Shown here: one piece after another, positions 9,103-18,046 of the stretch
How positions within the stretch are numbered: the first letter of the stretch is position 1
Layout of the letters: the number at the start of each line of letters is the position of its first letter
Assembly: GCF_016863635.1 (NCBI RefSeq)
Contig: NZ_BOPG01000085.1
Coordinates: forward strand, 1 to 64,000
Length of the DNA: 64,000 bases
Reading direction: 5' to 3'
From: Virgisporangium aurantiacum
GTDB taxonomy: Bacteria > Actinomycetota > Actinomycetes > Mycobacteriales > Micromonosporaceae
Program-made: the position numbers and the translations under genes
The notes under the pieces: generated by a model
Databases searched by the model: none
What the model was told of the DNA's origin: nothing
The model's input: the letters and a program-made list of their open reading frames with translations, nothing else

Positions 9103-9900
9103 CTAGGTCCGCCGACCCCAGGACTGGATGAGGGTGAACGTTGTACCCCAGCGGCCGGGTTCTGCGAGCTCCTTCTCGGCTCCCTGCTGTAGCCTCGCCA
9201 GCTCCTCGGCGCTGACGAACTCCTGCAACCGCGGGGCCAAGCTCGTGGTCATTTGAATCGGCAACCGCAGGTAGGGATGGCCCTGGGGCAGAGCAAGAAC
9301 TTCAGCGTTGAGGTGTGGCTCGATTCCGGCGCCGTAGAACAGGTCAACGTGTGTGCGGCCACCGTCGAGCGCCGAGACCCGGGCGAACGCCTGATCGATC
9401 AGCCCGATGAGCCGGTCGAGCGCGGGCGCCGGCGGGTTGCAATGCCACGAGGCCTTGTCCCAGTCCTCCAGCGCCAGAAGGCCACCCGGCCGAGCCAGCC
9501 GACAGTATGTGGCCATCTGCTCCTCGCCGCGGGCCAGCGGGCCGATCTCGAACCGCGAATGGACCAGGTCGAAGGACGACGGCTCCAGTTTGCTCTCGAA
9601 AAGGTCGTCCCTGACCAGGACCACGTTGCCGAGGCCTTCCTCGGCCACGAGCCTCTTGGCGGCCGCGAGCATGGCCTCGTCGATGTCTGTTCCCACGACC
9701 TCGCCGTCTGGGCCGACCCACTCGCTCAGCAGGCGCAGCCAGCCCATCGCGCCGCATCCGATGTCGACGGCCCGGGCACCGCGACCATCACCGAACTGTT
9801 CCAGGAGCCGGCGACCGCTCGGCTCCCATACGCGCGACTGCAGCTTGAGCCGGTCCAGCTCGGAGACCTGCCCAGCCAGCAGGTACGTCGACGAACTCAT
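9103..9900 (-). CDS. SAM-dependent methyltransferase (class I)
   Basis: A 265-residue Rossmann-fold methyltransferase. Motif I is AVDIGCGAMGWL. The acidic residue ending strand 2 is in VVGTDIDEAML, motif II is around SSFDLVHSRFEI, and motif III is RPGGLLALEDW. The C-terminal half (from about residue 165) is the substrate-capping region and gives no clear substrate hint. The family covers many small-molecule methylations. It is divergent from an HxlR regulator, with a perfect 17-bp palindrome in the 115-base gap, so the regulator very likely controls it. Confidence 0.9.
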   Translation of the reverse strand: MSSSTYLLAGQVSELDRLKLQSRVWEPSGRRLLEQFGDGRGARAVDIGCGAMGWLRLLSEWVGPDGEVVGTDIDEAMLAAAKRLVAEEGLGNVVLVRDDLFESKLEPSSFDLVHSRFEIGPLARGEEQMATYCRLARPGGLLALEDWDKASWHCNPPAPALDRLIGLIDQAFARVSALDGGRTHVDLFYGAGIEPHLNAEVLALPQGHPYLRLPIQMTTSLAPRLQEFVSAEELARLQQGAEKELAEPGRWGTTFTLIQSWGRRT

Positions 9901-9936
9901 GGCACGTCCTCTCGCCTTGTTCGTTCAGTCGAGGCG

Positions 9937-9953
9937 AGTGTCGGCCCGACACT
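9937..9953. promoter_or_regulatory. Perfect 17-bp palindrome, candidate HxlR operator
   Basis: AGTGTCGG, one base, CCGACACT. The two 8-bp arms match exactly. It lies between the divergent methyltransferase and HxlR genes, 36 bases from one start and 62 from the other, where an autoregulatory dimer would bind. Confidence 0.6.
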
Positions 9954-10015
9954 GGGCCGCAACAAGTTCAGGAAATGAACTCGTGCCGATCTTCCGCTGG
10001 TGAGAGGCTGCTGAT

Positions 10016-10750
10016 ATGCGGACCTACGGTCAGTACTGCCCGATCGCTCGGGCGTCGGAGCTGCTCGCGGAACGTTGGTCCATCATCATCTTGCGCAACA
10101 TCCTCGTCGGCTGCAGAACCTTCAATGAAATCGCCGACGGCGCCCCAGGGCTGTCTCGGGGACTGCTCTCGAAGCGGCTGCGGGAGTTGGAACGCGCCGG
10201 GGTTATCGAAATTCAGGCCAAGCCCGACGGACCTGGATCCATCTACGAACCCACCCGGGCCGGTCACGAATTGGCCGGGGTGATGGTGGCCCTGCACGAC
10301 TGGGGATCGAAGTGGGCGCAGCTGAAGCCCGAGCGCGCCCACCCAGGTGTGGTTCTATGGGCGTGGGTGAACTTCTGGCTCGACCGCGAGCTCCTCCCCC
10401 GACGTCGCGTCGTCGTCCGCTTCGACTACCCCACGCTTCCCCGGCCGATCCCCCGTGGCTGGTTGCTGATCGAACGCGGTGACGCCGAACTTTGTCTCAA
10501 ACACCCCGGCGGCGAAGAAGACTTGATCGTCGTGATCAACGAGCCGCTGGCGTTCGCCCACTGGCACATGGGAAAAATCGAGTGGACTGACGCGCTGCGC
10601 TCCGGCGCGATCGCGGTGACCGGGTCACGCAACCTGGCACGGGCACTTCCCACCTGGAACCGACGTAGCTGGACAGCGGAAGACCCACGCGCGAGGTTCG
10701 AACCGCCAGTTCGCCAAGCCGAGCCAACCACGGCGACCAGTCCAGCCTGA
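10016..10750 (+). CDS. HxlR-family winged-helix regulator
   Basis: A 244-residue protein. Residues 8-105 are an HxlR winged helix: CPIARASELLAERWSIIILR, then FNEIADGAPGLSRGLLSKRL and the wing through YEPTRAGHEL. The Cys in YCPIARA sits where many HxlR proteins carry a sensing cysteine. A C-terminal domain of about 130 residues follows, longer than minimal HxlR proteins of about 110 residues, with an alpha/beta SCP2-like composition that may bind a lipid-like ligand. GAGAGG lies upstream of the ATG. It is divergent from the methyltransferase. Confidence 0.9.
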   Translation: MRTYGQYCPIARASELLAERWSIIILRNILVGCRTFNEIADGAPGLSRGLLSKRLRELERAGVIEIQAKPDGPGSIYEPTRAGHELAGVMVALHDWGSKWAQLKPERAHPGVVLWAWVNFWLDRELLPRRRVVVRFDYPTLPRPIPRGWLLIERGDAELCLKHPGGEEDLIVVINEPLAFAHWHMGKIEWTDALRSGAIAVTGSRNLARALPTWNRRSWTAEDPRARFEPPVRQAEPTTATSPA

Positions 10751-11031
10751 GAAACTGTTCTCGGCGCACGGATCGTTGCCCAACCTACTAGGCTTGTGGT
10801 CGGCTGGCTCGCGATAGTGATCATGTTCCTGTCGCAGACCACGGTCAGATGGTTGGCTCGCAGGTAGGCCGCTGCATCTTCCGCACCGCCGGAACAGCGG
10901 AATTGTCGACCCCCACGTTGCGATGGCATCGGCAGTCAACGATCCGATCCGGTGACCGTCCGGAAGGTGGTTTGCCCCGGCTTCACGGCGCGGCAGCGTC
11001 AAGGGCTGACGCCGATACGAAGGGGCATGCC

Positions 11032-13965
11032 ATGGGGCAGCCGTTGCCAGCGGTCACGTTGCCGAAGCGGGTCACCGACCGGGAGGTCTATCTCGCGGTC
11101 GCCGCCGCGAGCGGTCCGGAGACCGATGTTCTGGCCGGGATTGTCCGTCACGTGCTGTTGCTGCGGCCGAACCTGGCCGCCGCCCGCCTGCGCGAGCTGA
11201 GCACGACGGTGGCCACGGCGATCGCGCAGCACCGGCCGGACCCGGCCCGGGACCTCTCGCCCGACGACGCGTTCCGGATGAGCCGCATCCTCGTCGCGGT
11301 GGTACCGCACCTGACCACCACTCCGCTGCGCGAGGCCGCGACCGGGTACACCCGCGAGTTCCTGCGCAGCTTCCGGCAGGGCGCCGGCCAGCGGCGCCAG
11401 GTGCAGCCGCTGGACCTGCAGTTCGACCGGGTGCCGAACGTGCGGCGGCTGTGCCGGCAGATCTGGGCGGGGCTTTACGATACGGCCGTCGCGCGGCCGG
11501 CGGTCGCGGCCGGGATCGACACCGGACCGCTGGGCGCCGCGCTCGGCATCGGTACCGGTGACGCGGCCGCCGTGGCGGTGACCAAGGTCGATCTTCCGGT
11601 GCTGCGGACGTTGGTGGAGCAGCACATCCAGCCGAACGGCGCGCTCAGCATGCCGGCCGGTGGCGTGCAGTCCACGCTCGGCGCGATCAGCGGCTCGGTC
11701 TCCGGCGTGCGGGACCAGTACACGACCACCCTGATCGAGATCAACGTGTCCATCGGCAAGGCCGAGGACAAGAAGACCCCGGAGAACCTGTCCGCGCTGG
11801 ACAAGGCGATCAAGAAGGCCGAGGAACTCGACAAGCAGTTGAAGGACGCGGCCGACGGCTCCAAGGAGGCGCTCGGGGTCCTGGCCGCGGTGGCCGACCT
11901 CGTCGACGCGGAGTTCGGCAATGACATCCGCGAGTTCGCGACGATCTCGGTGGGGATGCTCACCGCCGCCCAGAAGGCCGCCCGGGCGTCGGCGCAGGTG
12001 GGCAAGTTCATCCAGGGCATCGCGTCGGCCAGTTCGTGCGAGCTGTTCCTCGGCGGCGGCATCGGTTTCGCGTTCGTGATGACGGCGTTGATGATCCAGG
12101 CGACCGGGTTGTTCGGCGGCCGGTCCAAGCCGATCGAGCAGGTCATCCTGGAGGAGCTACGCAAGCTGGCCGAGCTGGTCGCCGAGCTGCGCGACGAGAT
12201 GCGGGTCCGCTTCGACCGTATCGACGCGCGCCTGGACCGGATGTACTCGGGACTCCTGGCCCGGCTCGCCGAGATCGACTTCAACCTCGGACAGGTCGAG
12301 GGGAACGTCGAGGAACTGCAGGCCTCGCTGTACCAGTTGCACACCGAGCTGACCCGGCTCACCGCGGACTTCCAGGCCCAGCTCGACGCGGCGCACCGCC
12401 GTGACCTCGTCGAGGGCATCAACGGGTTCCTCAACTTCCAGGAGCGTACCGGCCAGCCGATCGACAACGAGACGTTCCTTGAGGCGGAGAACCTGTTCTT
12501 CACCTGGGGCAACGACCATGCCCGGGATCCGCTACAGGCCGGCCCGGAGGAGCGCCCGTTCACCGACGACGACCTGCTGACGGAGCTGACCCGGTTCAGT
12601 ACCGCCACCAACATCAACTACCTGCGGCTGGCACCGGCCGAGCGCTTCGGGCTGGCACCGCTCGCGTCGGGCCGGTTGGCGAACCCGCTCGACTGGATCG
12701 TCGCGGCCGAGGCGTACGCCCAGTTGAGCGAGGAATCGCCGGCGTTGGCCGCGCCGATCTCCGACAACCGGGTCGCCGCCCTGATCGAGATCGGTGCGGC
12801 GCTCGGCACGGCGCTGTCGCGGATCGCCGACCCGCAGCTGTTCGACACCCTCCACGACCACTACCGGACGCGGTACGACGACCTGCGCAGGGCGATCTCC
12901 GACGCCGAGGCGCAGTTCCGAATCGCGCCGCGTCACCAGTTGCACAACATCACCCTGTTCGGCGGCGCCGAGCAGGGGCCGCCGGACGAGCACTTCTTCA
13001 ACTCCGACCGGGAGACGTGGGTGGAACTGGGCCGCTGCGGTGGCGGCCGGTTCGACGACAAGGTCGCCAAGCTGTCGACCGCGGCGATCACCGACCTGAA
13101 TCTGACCCCGCTGCGCCCGTACCTGATCGCCGACAACCTCAGCAACAGCTCGCTGCCCGGCGTGGCGAGCGGGCTGCGGAAGCTCAGTGCCTGCATCGCC
13201 GCGTCGTGGCGGCTGATCAGCAGCGAGGAGCCGGGGCTCGGCAACATCGTGCGGCTGACGTACGAGCTGTCGATGCACGTCAACATCAACTACGGCACCG
13301 AGGTCGTCTACCGCTACACCGCCGACACGCGCGAGCGGTTCATCGCCTCGGTTCCGAAGAGCGAGCTCGGCTCCTTCGACCCGACCACCGGCCCACGGGG
13401 CAAGAACCCGTACCCGTTGCTGGTCGGCGACAAGAAGCTGTGGTCGAAGTTGACGACGTTCCCGCGACGGCAGGCGATCGTGAACCCGGCGCTGCGCGCC
13501 GCCACGGTCACCACCGTCGCGGCGAAGCTCCGCCTGGCCCAGCGGGCGTTCTACAACCAGGTCGCCGAGCGGCTCGGCCAGGCCGGCGATCCGATCGGGC
13601 GGTTCGGCCGGCGCCTCACCGGGGCGAAATTGCTGTGGCAGCAGTTGGTGGTGGCTGGTTTCCCGCTGTCGGTGCAGGCCAACGAGATTCTGCGCGGCCT
13701 GGTGCTCGGTGGCAACGCGCTGCTCGCCGGCAGCGACGCCGAGGCCGAGGACGCGCTGCTCGACGACGTCCGCGACCTGTACGCCTTCTTCGGCACGCGT
13801 CGCGAGGACCCGCCGGCCGCCAACATCTCCGCCGAGCTGCGGACCCTCGCGCTGGGCCGGGCCACCCAGCTCAAAACCCTCCTGGACGGCATCGTGGCCG
13901 CCGGCAACCCGCCCGAGCCACCCCAGGTGTTCGCGCCCACCCTGCTCCGCCTCAGCCTGCTCTAG
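11032..13965 (+). CDS. Large uncharacterised protein with one hydrophobic segment and a long coiled coil
   Basis: A 977-residue protein; the ATG at 11032 has AAGGGG six bases upstream. There is no signal peptide. Residues about 200-335 are long amphipathic helices (KAEDKKTPENLSALDKAIKK, then AQKAARASAQVGKFIQGIAS). A hydrophobic, Gly-rich segment of about 25 residues follows near 338-362 (LFLGGGIGFAFVMTALMIQA). Next comes a near-continuous coiled coil, about 366-460 (AELVAELRDEMRVRFDRIDA). The last 500 residues are mixed alpha/beta with no motif I recognise. Helix / hydrophobic hairpin / helix is the layout of alpha-helical pore-forming toxins and some phage-tail-like effectors, but the match is structural inference only. 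It is a single gene with no clear partner. Confidence 0.85.
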   Translation: MGQPLPAVTLPKRVTDREVYLAVAAASGPETDVLAGIVRHVLLLRPNLAAARLRELSTTVATAIAQHRPDPARDLSPDDAFRMSRILVAVVPHLTTTPLREAATGYTREFLRSFRQGAGQRRQVQPLDLQFDRVPNVRRLCRQIWAGLYDTAVARPAVAAGIDTGPLGAALGIGTGDAAAVAVTKVDLPVLRTLVEQHIQPNGALSMPAGGVQSTLGAISGSVSGVRDQYTTTLIEINVSIGKAEDKKTPENLSALDKAIKKAEELDKQLKDAADGSKEALGVLAAVADLVDAEFGNDIREFATISVGMLTAAQKAARASAQVGKFIQGIASASSCELFLGGGIGFAFVMTALMIQATGLFGGRSKPIEQVILEELRKLAELVAELRDEMRVRFDRIDARLDRMYSGLLARLAEIDFNLGQVEGNVEELQASLYQLHTELTRLTADFQAQLDAAHRRDLVEGINGFLNFQERTGQPIDNETFLEAENLFFTWGNDHARDPLQAGPEERPFTDDDLLTELTRFSTATNINYLRLAPAERFGLAPLASGRLANPLDWIVAAEAYAQLSEESPALAAPISDNRVAALIEIGAALGTALSRIADPQLFDTLHDHYRTRYDDLRRAISDAEAQFRIAPRHQLHNITLFGGAEQGPPDEHFFNSDRETWVELGRCGGGRFDDKVAKLSTAAITDLNLTPLRPYLIADNLSNSSLPGVASGLRKLSACIAASWRLISSEEPGLGNIVRLTYELSMHVNINYGTEVVYRYTADTRERFIASVPKSELGSFDPTTGPRGKNPYPLLVGDKKLWSKLTTFPRRQAIVNPALRAATVTTVAAKLRLAQRAFYNQVAERLGQAGDPIGRFGRRLTGAKLLWQQLVVAGFPLSVQANEILRGLVLGGNALLAGSDAEAEDALLDDVRDLYAFFGTRREDPPAANISAELRTLALGRATQLKTLLDGIVAAGNPPEPPQVFAPTLLRLSLL

Positions 13966-14116
13966 TACGCCGAAGATCCACCACCTCCGGCGTGCGCGAG
14001 GAGATGACGATCGGCGTGGACCCGGTGGCAGCGCGCAGCATGAACGCCGAAGCTCGAGTCGTGGCGGCGCGAGTTCGAACCTCGTAGTTGCGGACCCGAC
14101 CGTCCAGGCAGTGTGA

Positions 14117-14989
14117 TCACAGACGATGATCGTGTTGTTGGTTGTGGGCGGCCCAGGAGGCGAGTAGGCGTAGGGCGTCTTCGGTGGGTGAGCCGGGTTC
14201 GGCGGTGTAGAGGGTCATGGTGAGGTCGGGTTCGGCGCGTAGGTCCATGCTTTCGTAGGCGAGTTCGAGGCCGCCGACGATGTGGTGGTGGAAATGTTTG
14301 ACGCCGGTGCCGTGGGTGCGGACGTTGTGGGCGCCCCAGCGGCGGCGGAAGTCGTCGCTGCGGGTGGACAGTTCGCCGACGAGGTCGTGCAGGCCTTTGT
14401 CGTGGGGGTCTTTGCCGGCGGCGGTGCGCAGGTTGGCGACGGTCATGTCGGCGGCGAGGTCCCAGTCGGGGTAGAAGCGGCGGGCTGCGCTGTCGAGGAA
14501 GGTGAATCTGGCGAAGTTCGGCTGGCCGCCCGTGTTGGAGTAGTGGTCGCTGTACATGGCGCGGCCGAGGTGGTTGGCGGCGAGCAGGTCGAGGCGGTTG
14601 TTGCCGACGATGGCGGGCGCGGTGGTGATGGCGTCGAGTGACCATTGCAGGCTGGGCCGGACCGTCCACTGTTTCGGGCGGCGGCGGGTGCGCAGGATGG
14701 CGTTGCTGCCGTCGGCCTCGTGGGCCAGGCGTAGCAGGTGGGCGCGTTCGGCGTCGTCGAGGTGCAGGGCGCGGGCAATGGCGTCGAGGACGCCGGCGGA
14801 GACGCCGGCGAGGGTGCCGCGTTCGAGTTTGGCGTAGTACTCCACGCTCATGCCGGCCAGTGCCGCGACCTCGCTGCGCCTAAGCCCGGGCACGCGGCGC
14901 TGTCCGGCGACGGGGATCCCGGCTCGCTCTGGTGTGATTTTGGCGCGGCGGGAGGTGAGGAACTCGCGCACCTCGACTCGGTTGTCCAC
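14117..14989 (-). CDS. XRE-family regulator with MmyB-like ligand-binding domain
   Basis: A 290-residue protein. Residues about 10-75 form the helix-turn-helix (VPGLRRSEVAALAGMSVEYY, then the LERGTL turn). The rest matches the MmyB-type C-terminal domain common in actinobacteria, with NRLDLLAANHLGRAMYSD and a hydrophobic core around FTFLDSAARRFYPDWD. That fold is PAS-like and thought to bind fatty-acid-like ligands. It is divergent from the lipoprotein / dehydrogenase / transporter genes across a 102-base gap that holds a palindrome, which is the usual arrangement for a local repressor. Confidence 0.9.
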   Translation of the reverse strand: MDNRVEVREFLTSRRAKITPERAGIPVAGQRRVPGLRRSEVAALAGMSVEYYAKLERGTLAGVSAGVLDAIARALHLDDAERAHLLRLAHEADGSNAILRTRRRPKQWTVRPSLQWSLDAITTAPAIVGNNRLDLLAANHLGRAMYSDHYSNTGGQPNFARFTFLDSAARRFYPDWDLAADMTVANLRTAAGKDPHDKGLHDLVGELSTRSDDFRRRWGAHNVRTHGTGVKHFHHHIVGGLELAYESMDLRAEPDLTMTLYTAEPGSPTEDALRLLASWAAHNQQHDHRL

Positions 14990-15025
14990 ACCGTCGACGG
15001 TACGACGCGCGCTGCCTACCTGGGA

Positions 15026-15040
15026 TGTACTACGAGTACA
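15026..15040. promoter_or_regulatory. Palindrome TGTACT-N3-AGTACA, candidate XRE operator
   Basis: Two perfect 6-bp arms separated by ACG, 37 bases upstream of the XRE start and 52 upstream of the lipoprotein start. The position between divergent genes suggests it is the operator for both. Confidence 0.5.
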
Positions 15041-15091
15041 CCCATCGGCAGTGACTTCCTCGTGCCGCGCCCTGCGGGTGTGCTGGACGCC

Positions 15092-15625
15092 ATGACCGAT
15101 GTCATGGCCCCGACCGTCGCCGCTCGGACCCGCCGCTGGGCGGCTGCTCTGATGACCGCTTCACTGGTCGCTGCGTTGGCCGGGTGCTCCGTTCAGCCCC
15201 GCCCCGACGCCACGGGGTCCGATTCTCCGTCGACCACGTCAAGCGCCACGGTGGGGGTAGCGGTGGTGCTGCGGTTCGGTGACCGTGTCGCGACCGCGAC
15301 GCTGGTCGATACGCCGGAGGCGCGGCAGTTCGCTGCGATGCTGCCGGCGACCGTGGAGCTGAAGGATGTGTGGGGGCAGGCGAAGTCGGGGCGGCTGCCG
15401 CACGTGCTCACGGTCGAGGGCTCCGCTCCGATCCATGATCCCGTCCCGGGTCACATCTACTTCTGGCCGCTGAGCGAGGTGATCGCCGTCTACTACGACG
15501 ACCTCGGCCAGGCGGTGCCCGACCCGGGCCTGGTCCGCCTCGGGACCATTGACACCGGCCTCGACAGTCTCGCCAACGCGGGCAGGCGGATCGCGGTCCG
15601 GATCGAACTGGCCCGACCTGCCTGA
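15092..15625 (+). CDS. Lipoprotein with cyclophilin-like domain
   Basis: A 177-residue protein starting at the ATG at 15092 (ATG 15104 is an alternative). An N-terminal membrane segment ends in a lipobox, LAGC, with Cys32 as the lipidated residue. A short Ser/Thr/Pro-rich linker follows. The rest (VVLRFGDRVATATLVDTPEA, LPATVELKDVW, then HIYFWPLSEVIAVYYDDLG) matches the cyclophilin-like domain found in many small bacterial proteins next to dehydrogenases and XRE regulators. Proline-isomerase activity is not implied. It is first in a same-strand run with the alcohol dehydrogenase and the efflux transporter. Confidence 0.85.
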   Translation: MTDVMAPTVAARTRRWAAALMTASLVAALAGCSVQPRPDATGSDSPSTTSSATVGVAVVLRFGDRVATATLVDTPEARQFAAMLPATVELKDVWGQAKSGRLPHVLTVEGSAPIHDPVPGHIYFWPLSEVIAVYYDDLGQAVPDPGLVRLGTIDTGLDSLANAGRRIAVRIELARPA

Positions 15626-15666
15626 CCCACCAACGCCATCAGTCGCGTACAAGGAGATCTCTGCTC

Positions 15667-16689
15667 ATGCGTGCTGCTGTCATGACCGCCCCCGGTGAGG
15701 TCCGCGTGGAGGACCGTCCGGAACCGAAGATCATCGAACCGACGGATGCGATCGTCCGGCTGGCCGCGACATGTATCTGCGGGTCGGACCTGTGGCCCTA
15801 CCGCGGCATCGAGAAGATCGACGGGCCACGGCCGATGGGCCACGAATACGCCGGCATCGTCGAAGCAGTCGGCGCCGACGTTCGCACGGTGCGGCCGGGC
15901 CAGTTCGTGGTCGGCTCGTTCTTCGCCTCCGACAACACCTGCGAGATCTGCCGGGCCGGCTACCAGTCCTCGTGCGTGCGCCGGGAGTCCGCTGCCCCGG
16001 GCGGGGCGCAGGCCGAACGGATGCGGGTTCCGCTGGCCGACGGCACGCTGGTGGCCACACCCGACCTACCCGGCGACGACCTGATCCCCAGCCTGCTCGC
16101 CGTCTCCGACGTGCTGGGCACCGGCTGGTTCGCCGCGGTCGCCGCGCAAGCCGGCCCCGGCAAGACCGTCGCGGTCGTCGGTGACGGCGCCGTCGGGCTC
16201 CTCGGGGTCCTCGCCGCACGGCAACTCGGTGCCGAACGCATCATCGCGATGAGCCGGCACGAGACCCGCCAGAAACTCGCCCTCGACTACGGCGCCACCG
16301 ACATCGTCACCGAACGCGGCGACGACGGCGTGGCCCGGATCAAGGACCTCACCGACGGGCTCGGCGCACACTCGGTCATCGAAGCCGTCGGCACCCAGGA
16401 ATCGATGATGCAGGCCATCCGCTCCACCCGCCCCGGCGGGCACGTCGGCTACGTCGGCGTCACCCACGACGTCGTCCTGCCCGGCATGGACCTGTTCTTC
16501 TCCCACGTCCACCTGCACGGCGGCCCCGCACCGGTACGCCGCTTCCTGCCCGACCTGATCGACCTGGTCTGGAACCGACGGATCGACCCCGGCAAGGTAT
16601 TCGACCTCGCCCTCCCGCTCGCCCAGGCAGCCGACGGCTACACGGCCATGGACGAACGCCGCGCCATCAAGGTGCTGCTACACCCGTAA
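15667..16689 (+). CDS. Zinc-dependent alcohol dehydrogenase (MDR superfamily)
   Basis: A 340-residue medium-chain dehydrogenase. The catalytic zinc ligands are Cys in CICGSDLW and His in PMGHEYAG. The NAD(P)-binding Rossmann motif is VAVVGDGAVGLLGV. The structural-zinc lobe reads SDNTCEICRAGYQSSC: three of the usual four cysteines, with the first position an Asp, a known variant. AAGGAG lies 11 bases before the ATG. It should oxidise an alcohol or reduce an aldehyde in the cytosol. The neighbouring XRE regulator and efflux pump suggest an inducible detoxification unit. Confidence 0.92.
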   Translation: MRAAVMTAPGEVRVEDRPEPKIIEPTDAIVRLAATCICGSDLWPYRGIEKIDGPRPMGHEYAGIVEAVGADVRTVRPGQFVVGSFFASDNTCEICRAGYQSSCVRRESAAPGGAQAERMRVPLADGTLVATPDLPGDDLIPSLLAVSDVLGTGWFAAVAAQAGPGKTVAVVGDGAVGLLGVLAARQLGAERIIAMSRHETRQKLALDYGATDIVTERGDDGVARIKDLTDGLGAHSVIEAVGTQESMMQAIRSTRPGGHVGYVGVTHDVVLPGMDLFFSHVHLHGGPAPVRRFLPDLIDLVWNRRIDPGKVFDLALPLAQAADGYTAMDERRAIKVLLHP

Positions 16690-16704
16690 CCCCTGCGACG
16701 ACGC

Positions 16705-16737
16705 CTGCCCTGGCCCGCGCCGCGCAGGCCGGGGCAG
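16705..16737. terminator. Stem-loop between dehydrogenase and transporter
   Basis: An 11-bp stem (CTGCCCTGGCC with GGCCGGGGCAG, one G-T wobble) and an 11-base GC-rich loop. There is no U-tract, so it may be a terminator, an attenuator or an mRNA-stabilising hairpin. Confidence 0.45.
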
Positions 16738-16768
16738 TCAGCAGTTGCTGCACCCGAAAGGAACAAGC

Positions 16769-18046
16769 GTGGCGGCACGGCTCACACCTCTTGACCCGAC
16801 GGTGACCCGGACAGACGGGCCGGCAGCGGCACCGCATGACCAAGCGGCCAGCCGCCGCCTCGGCATCGTGCTCGGACTGCTGACGATCTTCGGTCCGATC
16901 TCCATGGACCTCTACCTGCCCGTACTACCAGCGCTCACCGCCGAACTGGGGTCAGCCACCTCGACCGCGCAGCTCACCATCACCGCCTGCCTACTCGGCC
17001 TTGCCCTCGGACAACTCATCGCCGGACCCCTGTCCGACCGGTTCGGCCGCCGCCGCCCCCTGCTGGCCGGCGTCGCGGCATACATCGTCACCTCGGTGTT
17101 GTGCGCGATCAGCCCGACCATCGAAACGCTCATCGCCGCCCGGTTCGTCCAGGGCCTCGCCGGCGCCGTCGGCATCGTGATCGCCCAAGCCGCCGGCCGT
17201 GACCTCTACACCGGCCGCAAACTGGTCCGCTACTACGGCCGGCTCACCGTGCTCGCCGGGCTGGCGGCCATCATCGGGCCCGTCATCGGCGGGCAACTCG
17301 CCGCCGTCACCGACTGGCGCGGCCTGTTCCTCTTCCTCGCCGCCCTCGGCGTCGCCATCCTCGCCGCCTCGACCCTCGTCGTCCGCGAGACGCTACCCCC
17401 GGAGCGCCGCGTCGCCGGAGAGTGGACACGCATGGCCCGCGACTTCCGGCGTCTGCTCACCGACCGGGTCTTTCTGGGCGCCGTCCTGGTCAGCGGCTTC
17501 ACCAACGCCGCAATCTTCGCCTACCTCGCCGGCGCCACCTACGTGCTGCAGGGCATCTACCAGCTCTCGCCACAGCAGTACTCGTTGGCGTTCGGTCTGA
17601 ACTCCCTCGGCTTCATGGTCTTCGGCTACCTCGGCGGCCGACTGGCCGAGCGATGGTCGGAGACCGGCACACTGGCGACCGGGCTGGGCATGAGCACGCT
17701 CGGCGCGGCAGGACTACTGGCCACCGCCATCCTGCACCTACCCCTGATCGCCGTCGTCATCTCGCTGCTGACGATGGTCAGCGGAGTCGCCGTCACCTCT
17801 CCACCCGCGACCTCGCTCGCCCTGGCCGACTACCCCGACATCGCCGGCACCGCCTCGTCTCTGCTCGGCCTGGCCCGGTTCGCGTTCGGCGGCCTGGCCG
17901 CACCCCTCGTCGGCCTCGGCGGCGCCGACAACGCCCTCCCACTCGGACTCGTCACCGTCACATCCACCGCGCTCGCCGTGACCGCCTACGCCACGACCAT
18001 CAGATCCCGGCATCACGACCGGAACACGAGCCGGAAGCCCTCATGA
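16769..18046 (+). CDS. Bcr/CflA-type drug:proton antiporter (MFS, 12 TM)
   Basis: A 425-residue MFS transporter. AAAGGA stands six bases before the GTG at 16769; the longer frame to 16745 has no ribosome site. Helix 1 carries FGPISMDLYLPVLPAL, the signature of the Bcr/CflA and drug:H+ antiporter-1 group. The loop 2-3 motif A is GPLSDRFGRRRPL, and helix 5 has GPVIGGQL (motif C). It should pump small drugs out in exchange for protons. It follows the dehydrogenase in the XRE-controlled unit, and its stop overlaps the next small gene by ATGA. Confidence 0.9.
   Translation: MAARLTPLDPTVTRTDGPAAAPHDQAASRRLGIVLGLLTIFGPISMDLYLPVLPALTAELGSATSTAQLTITACLLGLALGQLIAGPLSDRFGRRRPLLAGVAAYIVTSVLCAISPTIETLIAARFVQGLAGAVGIVIAQAAGRDLYTGRKLVRYYGRLTVLAGLAAIIGPVIGGQLAAVTDWRGLFLFLAALGVAILAASTLVVRETLPPERRVAGEWTRMARDFRRLLTDRVFLGAVLVSGFTNAAIFAYLAGATYVLQGIYQLSPQQYSLAFGLNSLGFMVFGYLGGRLAERWSETGTLATGLGMSTLGAAGLLATAILHLPLIAVVISLLTMVSGVAVTSPPATSLALADYPDIAGTASSLLGLARFAFGGLAAPLVGLGGADNALPLGLVTVTSTALAVTAYATTIRSRHHDRNTSRKPS

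Noticed and set aside
11475..12617. Minus-strand open frame of 380 codons inside the large orphan gene
   Set aside because: Ser/Arg-rich with no family motifs, and it mirrors the strongly biased plus-strand codons.
14066..14100. T-arm-like GAGTTCGAACCTC suggesting a tRNA
   Set aside because: No acceptor, D-arm or anticodon stem can be drawn around it. A similar GGTTCGAACC lies inside the HxlR gene.
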